Assembly: GCA_028684345.1 (NCBI GenBank)
Contig: JAQUGB010000021.1
Location: 1 to 15,805 of the forward strand
Direction: 5' to 3'
Origin: Tepidiphilus sp.
Lineage (GTDB): Bacteria; Pseudomonadota; Gammaproteobacteria; Burkholderiales; Rhodocyclaceae
Length of the DNA stretch: 15,805 bases
Shown: piece by piece, positions 8,271 to 13,734 of the stretch
How positions within the stretch are numbered: the first letter of the stretch is position 1
Layout: each line of letters starts with the position of its first letter
Made by a program: the position numbers and the translations under genes
Notes under the pieces: model-generated
Told to the model about the DNA's origin: nothing
Seen by the model: the letters and a program-made list of their open reading frames with translations, nothing else
The model's database searches: none

Positions 8271-8597
8271 TCAGAAGTTCTTCAGTGTACCCTTGGGCAA
8301 AACGGCGGCGATGGTCGGTTTTTGCACCGTCACTTCCACCCCCTTGGCGATCTCGACGCGAACGAAGTCGTTGTCTATTTCCGTGATGCGACCGGCAATG
8401 CCTCCCTGGGTGACCACCTCGTCGCCCTTCGAGAGGGACTGGATCATGGCTTTGTGCTCCTTGGCGCGCTTCATCTGCGGCCGCACCATCAGGAACCAGA
8501 GCACGACGAACATCAGGATGATGGGTAACAGCTGCATCAAGCCACCCGTCGGATCGGCAGCCGGGGCGCCTTGGGCGAAGGCATTGCTGATGAACAT
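8271..8597 (-). CDS. yajC: Sec translocon accessory protein YajC
   Basis: YajC is a small single-pass inner-membrane protein that associates with SecDF. It has 108 residues. One strong membrane helix (about 21-42, LLPIILMFVVLWFLMV) is followed by RPQMKRAKEHKAM and then the small soluble domain with LSKGDEVVTQGGIAGRI, the hallmark of the family. The ATG is at 8597-8595, with a strong GAGGAG ribosome site (complement of 8604-8609) 6 nt upstream. It is first in the yajC-secD-secF operon. The tRNA-modification genes tgt and queA, which precede yajC in many proteobacteria, are absent here. A divergent protease gene takes their place. Confidence 0.96.
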   Translation of the reverse strand: MFISNAFAQGAPAADPTGGLMQLLPIILMFVVLWFLMVRPQMKRAKEHKAMIQSLSKGDEVVTQGGIAGRITEIDNDFVRVEIAKGVEVTVQKPTIAAVLPKGTLKNF

Positions 8598-8630
8598 GGA
8601 AAACTCCTCGGGAGTGAGTAGAAAAGAAAA

Positions 8631-8658
8631 ATTCTACCACTATGGGTGGGAGAATCAC
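8631..8658 (-). promoter_or_regulatory. Probable extended -10 promoter for yajC-secD-secF
   Basis: On the minus strand TAGAAT (complement of 8631-8636) matches TATAAT at 5 of 6 and is directly preceded by TGG, making an extended -10. A weak -35, GTGATT (complement of 8653-8658), lies 16 nt upstream. Transcription would start near 8624, giving a leader of about 27 nt with a good ribosome site. A 5-bp GGGTG/CACCC inverted repeat (8644-8648 and 8656-8660) lies between and over these boxes and might bind a regulator. Assigned by eye. Confidence 0.5.
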
Positions 8659-8717
8659 CCTATATGCCTTTTGAGTGGAATGTGATGGAGTGGTGCTTTG
8701 GGCACCCAGGATGACCC

Positions 8718-8743
8718 AGGGCGCAGTTGCATGGCTGCGCCCT
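8718..8743. repeat. Stem-loop in the divergent yajC / M48 protease spacer
   Basis: AGGGCGCAG (8718-8726) and CTGCGCCCT (8735-8743) form a perfect 9-bp stem around an 8-nt loop. It lies about 95 nt upstream of the inferred yajC transcription start and 119 nt upstream of the protease start. No T-run follows on either strand. A second small palindrome, CTCGAG, abuts it at 8744-8749. It could be an operator or part of a transcribed leader. No known riboswitch pattern was recognised. Confidence 0.5.
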
Positions 8744-8848
8744 CTCGAGGAGGTGGGCACGCTTGCCGACCGGATGGGTCCATTCGTTCCGCTTCGTGAC
8801 CCCGTACTGTCGTAGCGACGATCGAGCGAAACCCTCTGGTTTTTTGGC

Positions 8849-8854
8849 TATCAT
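8849..8854 (+). promoter_or_regulatory. Possible -10 box for the M48 protease gene
   Basis: TATCAT (5 of 6 to TATAAT) follows an AT-rich stretch (a T run at 8840-8845). There is no convincing -35 at 16-18 nt. If used, transcription would start within a few bases of the ATG at 8862, giving a leaderless or almost leaderless message. That fits the weak ribosome site but is uncertain. Confidence 0.25.
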
Positions 8855-8861
8855 AGGCAAC

Positions 8862-10298
8862 ATGTGGCATCGACTTTTCCTCTTCCTTTCCCTCCTCGCC
8901 TTCGTCGGCCAGGGTTGGGCTTATCGGCTGCCCGATCTCGGTGCGGTGGCCACCGATGCATTCAGTACGCAGGAAGAGGAGGCCATCGGCCGGATGGTGA
9001 TGGTGCAGATACGCGAGCGGGAGCCCAATTATCTCGACGATCCGGAGCTGGAGGATTATCTGGCCGCGATTGGGCGTCGGCTGACCGAGGCATCCGATCA
9101 ACCCTTTCGCCGCTACAGGTTTTTCGTGCTGCGCGACAACACGATCAATGCTTTCGCGATGCCGGGCGGCTATATCGGGGTGCACAGCGGCTTGATTCTC
9201 ACTGCCGAAAGTGAATCGGAGCTCGCGGCGGTGCTCGCGCACGAGATGGGGCACGTGATCCATCGGCACATCGCGCAGCTCATCGACCAGCAGAAGACGA
9301 GCAACATGGTGATGTTGGGGTCGATGCTGGTGGCGATCCTCGCGGCGAGGACCGGTGGCTCGCAAGTGGCCGAAGCCGCCGCGGTCGGCGGTCAGGCATT
9401 CGCCGTGCAGCAACAGTTGGGTTTTTCTCGAGCATTCGAACACGATGCCGACCGAACGGGTCTCGACATTCTCGCCAAGGCGGGATTCGACCCGAGCGCT
9501 GCGCCGCGCTTCTTTGGGCGGTTGCTGCGCGAAAGCCGCCTCTACGAGAACAACGCGCCGGTATACATGCGCACGCACCCGCTGACGACCGATCGGATCT
9601 CGGATCTGGAGAACCGCATCTCCTCGCCGACTTTCAAGTATTCCCTGCGCCCGCGGCTCGATTCGCTCGGCTTTTCGGCGGCGCGGGCCAAGCTCATGGC
9701 GATGAACGGTACCCCTTCCGAGGCCGTGGCCCGAGCGTTCGATGGCAGCGCGACGGGGATCGACCGGCAGATGGCCAGGGTGCGTGCGGCTTTGCGCGCC
9801 AACGACGTCAAACGCGCCCGCGCGGCCTTCGATCAATACGCCAAGGGGTGGCCAGACGAGCACTGGCGCGACCTGCTGGAAGCGGAGGTGCTGACCGCCG
9901 AGGGGCGTCTGCCGGATGCGATGGCGAAGCTCGAGCGGGCGATGCAGCGCGCCCCCGAGGCGGTGGCGCCGCGCCTGTATGCGATCGACGTGGCGCTACG
10001 CCTGGGGCAGGTGGAGCGGGCGGAGCTGCTCGCGCGCGAAGCCGTCGACCGCGACCGGGAGGAACGTCGCTATTGGCAGGCGCTGGGCAAGGTGGCTGCG
10101 GCCAAGGGGGACGAAGCCTGGGTGCATCGGGCTCAGGGTGAGAGTTTCGTGCTCGACGATCGGCTCGAGGCGGCCATCGACCAGTTCGAGCAGGCGCGTC
10201 GCGCCCGGCGAGGGGATTATTTTTGGGAGGCGGAGCTGGACGCGAAGATCCGGATGCTCAAGGACGAAGTGCGTCAGCGCAAACGCCTGACACGCTGA
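8862..10298 (+). CDS. Secreted M48-family zinc metalloprotease with helical-repeat C-terminus (BepA-like)
   Basis: This is a predicted periplasmic zinc protease of the BepA/YfgC group, which handles stalled or misfolded outer-membrane proteins such as LptD and BamA substrates. It has 478 residues, against 487 in E. coli BepA. A signal peptide (residues 1-20, ending GWA) has no lipobox cysteine. The catalytic HEMGH is at 127-131, and the third zinc ligand is probably E193 in EHDAD. H239 in RTHPLTTDR corresponds to the BepA loop histidine that plugs the active site. From about 300 on, paired Ala/Arg/Leu-rich helices resemble TPR repeats. The ATG at 8862 was chosen because it begins the signal peptide. 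The ribosome site is weak (AGG, 4 nt away). It is divergent from yajC-secDF, a sensible partner for envelope protein quality control. M48 membership is secure, but the exact BepA role is inferred. Confidence 0.88.
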   Translation: MWHRLFLFLSLLAFVGQGWAYRLPDLGAVATDAFSTQEEEAIGRMVMVQIREREPNYLDDPELEDYLAAIGRRLTEASDQPFRRYRFFVLRDNTINAFAMPGGYIGVHSGLILTAESESELAAVLAHEMGHVIHRHIAQLIDQQKTSNMVMLGSMLVAILAARTGGSQVAEAAAVGGQAFAVQQQLGFSRAFEHDADRTGLDILAKAGFDPSAAPRFFGRLLRESRLYENNAPVYMRTHPLTTDRISDLENRISSPTFKYSLRPRLDSLGFSAARAKLMAMNGTPSEAVARAFDGSATGIDRQMARVRAALRANDVKRARAAFDQYAKGWPDEHWRDLLEAEVLTAEGRLPDAMAKLERAMQRAPEAVAPRLYAIDVALRLGQVERAELLAREAVDRDREERRYWQALGKVAAAKGDEAWVHRAQGESFVLDDRLEAAIDQFEQARRARRGDYFWEAELDAKIRMLKDEVRQRKRLTR

Positions 10299-10399
10299 GT
10301 GTTGGGGGAAGCCGCCGTGAGTTTGCCGGCACGCGCGCTCCCGCAGCCGGCGTCCGCTCTCCTGGAGGATGGGCCGCAGCGCGCCAAGAGGGGGTGGGT

Positions 10400-10600
10400 A
10401 TGGTTCGCGATCGACGTACCTGGTCCGTCGTGTGGACGGTGATCGTGGCGGTGCTGTGGTGCTATCCGGTGGCGGCGGCGGTGGCCGACGTACTGGGCGG
10501 CACGGCTCAGGCGGTCTACGTCTTCCTCGTGTGGGCGGGGGCGGTGGGGCTGGCATTCTTCCTCTATCGTGGCGCGGAGCGCGACGATGCCGAGCGCTGA
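10400..10600 (+). CDS. Small two-helix membrane protein upstream of and overlapping the sensor kinase gene
   Basis: This 66-residue protein has an MVRDRRTW start, one hydrophobic helix at about 9-31, a short turn (VLGGTAQ), a second helix at about 39-58 and a charged tail (RGAERDDAER). The ATG at 10400 has a purine-rich ribosome site (AGAGGGGG, 10387-10394). The frame reads 14 nt into the next gene, so translation of the kinase is likely coupled to it. I do not recognise a named family. Its position recalls two known small proteins: the short ORF (cbrX) reported in front of cbrA in Pseudomonas, and the DUF4212 small subunits encoded beside SSS acetate-type symporters. The DUF4212 sequence signature is not evident. 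It could be an assembly or regulatory subunit of the SSS domain. A longer in-frame reading from 10223 inside the protease gene is less likely. Confidence 0.7.
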   Translation: MVRDRRTWSVVWTVIVAVLWCYPVAAAVADVLGGTAQAVYVFLVWAGAVGLAFFLYRGAERDDAER

Positions 10601-13385
10601 GGGGGTGTTCTCCTGGCAGCCTTTGCCTGCGTGGCTCGCGGCCATCGTCGCCTTCGGCTATCTCTCCTTGCTCTTCGCGGTCGCCTACCGTGCCGATCGG
10701 CAAGCCCGGCTCGGGCGTTCCCTCACCGACGCCGGTTGGGTCTATGCGCTCTCGATCGCGGTCTATTGCACGGCCTGGACGTATTTTGGCAGCGTCGGTC
10801 GGGCGGCGAGCGGTGGCTTGTGGTTCTTGCCCATCTATCTGGGGCCGACGCTGGTGATGCTGCTCGCCCCGGTCTTGGTGCGCCGTATGGTGCGTGTGTC
10901 CAAGGAGTGGCGCATCACCTCCGTGTCCGATTTCATCGCGACGCGTTACGGCCGGGCGGCAGGGCTGGGGCGTTTCGTCTCGCTGTTCGTCTTCGTGGGC
11001 GTGGTGCCGTACGTGGCCTTGCAGCTCAAGGCGATCGCGTTCGCGTTCGACGTGCTCACGGGGGTACCAGAAGCCGCGGCGGCCGGATGGTGGAGCGATC
11101 GCAGCCTATGGGTTGCGGTGGTGCTCGTGATCTTCGCCGCGCTCTTCGGGACGCGGCATCTCGACGTGACCGAGCGGCACGAAGGTCTGGTGGCGGCGAT
11201 CGCTTTCGAGTCGGTGGTCAAGTTGGCCGCTTTCCTCTTGCTCGGCGCCTGGGTTACTTTCGTCGTCTTCCCCGGTCCGGGGGCGATCGTGGAAGCGGCG
11301 CAGGCGAGATTCGGTACGGCGATTGCGCCGCTCGATGCCGTCGACGGTCTGCATTATGGCGACTGGGCGGTGATGATCCTGCTCTCCGGGCTCGCTTTCC
11401 TCTTGCTGCCTCGCCAGTTTCAGGTGATGGTGGTGGAGAACGTGCGGGTGGGGCACGTGGATCGGGCGGCCTGGCAGTTTCCCGCCTACCTCTTGCTGAT
11501 CAATCTGTTCGTGTTGCCGGTGGCCCTGGCGGGGCGGCTTTTCTTCGCTGACGTTTCGCTCGATCCGGATACCTACGTGCTGGCGCTGCCGCTCGCCCAG
11601 GGGCAGTCGCTGCTGGCGTTGCTCGTTTTCCTCGGGGGGATTTCGGCGGCCACCAGTATGGTGATCGTCGAGAGCGTGGCGGTGGCGACCATGGTGTGCA
11701 ACGATTGGGTGGCGCCGTGGTGGGTACGTCGCCGTCAGGTGGCGGAATTGGGGCATGCGGAAATCGCCGGGACCCTGCTTTGGGTGCGCCGCGTGGTGAT
11801 CGCCGCAGTGCTTGCTTGCGGCTACGGGTACTACCGGCTCACGGGGGAGTCGTTCGCGCTGGTATCGATCGGCCTCATCAGCTTTGCGGCGGTGGCTCAG
11901 CTCGCGCCGGCAGCGCTCGGTGGTTTGTTCTGGGCCGGTGGGTCACGCACGGGCGCCGCTGCGGGAATCGCGCTCGGCGTGCTGGTATGGAGCTATACCC
12001 TGATGCTGCCATCGCTTGCCAAATCCGGTTGGTTCGAGGCGCATTGGATCGAAACGGGACCGTGGGGGATGGTTTGGCTGCAACCGGAGCGCCTCTTCGG
12101 GGTCGAGGGGATGGCACCGCTCACCGCGAGCGTCGTCTGGAGTCTGGGGCTCAATACCCTCGTCTACGTGCTTTTTTCCCTTGTCTTTCCCCCGCGCGGG
12201 GCGCAGGCCCAGGGGGCGAGGCGGTTTGTGCGGGTCGAGTCCAGCGCCGGAGCCGGTGGCGTCTGGCGCGGGCGGGTCGGGGTGCCGGCGGTGGCCCAGG
12301 TGATGGCGCGCTTTCTGGGCGAGGATAGAACCCGTGAGCTGCTCCTGGGGTATGCCCGTGAGCGTGGCCTCGCCGCGGTCGAGGCGCTGGAGGTCGATGC
12401 TGCGTTCGTGCGTTTCGCCGAGACGATGTTGGCGGGGGCGATCGGCGGCGCGGCGGCGCGCCTGGTGCTCGAGACCTTGCTCGAAGAGGCGACCCCCAGT
12501 TTCGACGACGTGATGCACGTGCTCGACGAGGCCAACCAGATCCGCACCTATTCTCGCATGTTGGAAGAGAAATCGCGGGCGCTGGAGAAAGCGACGCGTC
12601 GGCTCCAGGAGGCCAACGAGAAACTCACCGAGCTCGATCGCCTCAAGGATGAATTCATTTCGGCCGTGACGCACGAATTGCGCACGCCTCTGACGTCGAT
12701 CCGGGCCCTGGCCGAGATCCTGGCCGACGATCCCGATTTGCCGCGCGAGGATCGTCTGCGTTTCTACCGCATCATCGTGCGCGAATGTGAGCGCTTGACG
12801 CGACTGGTCAATCAGGTGCTCGATCTGGCCAAGCTGGAATCCGGTCACGGCGAGTGGCAGCCCGAGGCGCTCGAGATGCGGGACTTGGTCCAGGAGGCGA
12901 TCGAGACGATCGTGCCGCTGGCGCAGGAGAAGCAGGTGCGCCTCGAGGTGTCGATCGAGCCTGGATTGCCGGCGGTATGGGCGGATCGCGATCGGGTCGT
13001 GCAGGTGATCCTCAATTTGCTCAACAACGCGTTGAAATTCGTACCGGCGGGCGCGGGTATAATCACGATACGGGTAGGGCGACAGGCGGCGGGGGAAGTC
13101 GCCGTGCAGGTGGCTGACAATGGCCCGGGAATTCCGCCCGAGTTCATGCCCCACGTGTTCGACCGTTTTCGCCAGGCGACGGGTGGTTTGGCAAAACCGC
13201 CAGGTACGGGGTTGGGGTTGGCGATCTGCAAGCGGATCGTCGAACATCTGGGCGGACGGATCTGGGTCGAATCGTTGCCCGGTGAGGGAGCGCGATTCAC
13301 TTTCACGGTGCCGATCGCCGAACGGCTCGAACCCGGCAACGAAGGTGGGGGACACGATGACGAAGAAAATCCTAGTGGTCGATGA
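10587..13385 (+). CDS. SSS-symporter / STAC / histidine kinase sensor (CbrA/CrbS type)
   Basis: This is an inner-membrane sensor kinase of 932 residues whose input module is a whole sodium:solute symporter fold. Residues about 10-533 hold roughly 12-13 membrane helices, including the SSS-kinase stretch PYVALQLKA and GGISAATSMVIVESVA, with T356/S357 near the sodium-site position known from PutP. Residues about 563-655 look like the STAC linker. A coiled coil (about 655-692) joins the HisKA domain. Its H-box THELRTPLTS has H696 as phospho-acceptor. The N-box NLLNNALKF includes N814. The G1 box DNGPGIP starts at D844, and GTGLGLAI follows. The kinase therefore looks active. No PAS domain is visible, unlike CbrA. 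The ATG at 10587 has GGAG 7 nt upstream, and a GTG at 10569 is possible. It overlaps the upstream gene by 14 nt and the response regulator by 29 nt. The ligand is unknown, and histidine or acetate sensing by relatives is only suggestive. Confidence 0.92.
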   Translation: MPSAEGVFSWQPLPAWLAAIVAFGYLSLLFAVAYRADRQARLGRSLTDAGWVYALSIAVYCTAWTYFGSVGRAASGGLWFLPIYLGPTLVMLLAPVLVRRMVRVSKEWRITSVSDFIATRYGRAAGLGRFVSLFVFVGVVPYVALQLKAIAFAFDVLTGVPEAAAAGWWSDRSLWVAVVLVIFAALFGTRHLDVTERHEGLVAAIAFESVVKLAAFLLLGAWVTFVVFPGPGAIVEAAQARFGTAIAPLDAVDGLHYGDWAVMILLSGLAFLLLPRQFQVMVVENVRVGHVDRAAWQFPAYLLLINLFVLPVALAGRLFFADVSLDPDTYVLALPLAQGQSLLALLVFLGGISAATSMVIVESVAVATMVCNDWVAPWWVRRRQVAELGHAEIAGTLLWVRRVVIAAVLACGYGYYRLTGESFALVSIGLISFAAVAQLAPAALGGLFWAGGSRTGAAAGIALGVLVWSYTLMLPSLAKSGWFEAHWIETGPWGMVWLQPERLFGVEGMAPLTASVVWSLGLNTLVYVLFSLVFPPRGAQAQGARRFVRVESSAGAGGVWRGRVGVPAVAQVMARFLGEDRTRELLLGYARERGLAAVEALEVDAAFVRFAETMLAGAIGGAAARLVLETLLEEATPSFDDVMHVLDEANQIRTYSRMLEEKSRALEKATRRLQEANEKLTELDRLKDEFISAVTHELRTPLTSIRALAEILADDPDLPREDRLRFYRIIVRECERLTRLVNQVLDLAKLESGHGEWQPEALEMRDLVQEAIETIVPLAQEKQVRLEVSIEPGLPAVWADRDRVVQVILNLLNNALKFVPAGAGIITIRVGRQAAGEVAVQVADNGPGIPPEFMPHVFDRFRQATGGLAKPPGTGLGLAICKRIVEHLGGRIWVESLPGEGARFTFTVPIAERLEPGNEGGGHDDEENPSGR

Positions 13386-13734
13386 CGAGGAGAACATCCT
13401 CATCTCGCTCGAATTTCTGCTGCAACGGGCCGGTTATGACGTGGCCGTGGCGCACGATGGCGATGAGGCCTTGGCCCAAGCCGAGCGTTTCGCCCCCGAT
13501 CTCATCCTGCTCGACGTGATGATGCCGAAGAAGGATGGCTATGAAGTGTGCCGCCTGCTGCGTCAGGATCCGCGCCACGAGGCGTGCAAGATCGTGCTCC
13601 TCACGGCCAAGGGCCGGGACATCGATCGCGCCAAGGGGCTCGCCCAGGGCGCGGACGATTATCTCACCAAGCCTTTTTCCACCAAGGAACTGCTCGAGCA
13701 CGTAGAGCGGTTGCTCGCGCCAGGGACTGTCTGA
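13357..13734 (+). CDS. REC-only (CheY-like) response regulator
   Basis: This 125-residue protein consists of one receiver domain with no output domain. The acidic pair is D9/D10 (VVDDEENI), the phospho-acceptor D53 (LLDVMMPKKDGYE), the switch threonine T83 (LLTAKG) and the conserved lysine K105 (DDYLTKPF). All catalytic positions are intact, so it should be phosphorylated, most likely by the kinase encoded immediately upstream. The ATG at 13357 has a GGTGGGGGA ribosome site. The gene starts 29 nt before the kinase stop and its own stop shares bases with the next start (TGATG). Classic partners of SSS kinases (CbrB, CrbR) carry DNA-binding domains. This one does not, so it must act by binding another protein or by passing on the phosphate. 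Confidence 0.95.
   Translation: MTKKILVVDDEENILISLEFLLQRAGYDVAVAHDGDEALAQAERFAPDLILLDVMMPKKDGYEVCRLLRQDPRHEACKIVLLTAKGRDIDRAKGLAQGADDYLTKPFSTKELLEHVERLLAPGTV

Noticed and set aside
8655..9863. Long open frame (402 codons) on the minus strand across the protease gene.
   Set aside because: It is antisense to a clearly recognised M48 protease and crosses the yajC promoter region. Its translation is rich in His, Arg and Glu with no recognisable domain, typical of a GC-rich shadow frame.
10325..10351. Repeated GCCGGC hexamer able to form a hairpin between the protease and the small membrane protein genes.
   Set aside because: The stem is only 6 bp with a 15-nt loop and no T-run. GCCGGC is common in GC-rich DNA. 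The gap (10299-10399) shows no other clear signal.
13032..13063. TTGAAA and a perfect TATAAT inside the kinase gene, a possible internal promoter for the regulator.
   Set aside because: The spacer is 20 nt, there is no extended -10, and the bases encode conserved residues of the ATPase domain. One chance TATAAT is expected in a window of this size.
11943..13403. Long open frame (486 codons) on the minus strand across the sensor kinase gene.
   Set aside because: It mirrors the HisKA/HATPase coding region and shows Arg/His/Gln-rich low-information sequence with no domain.
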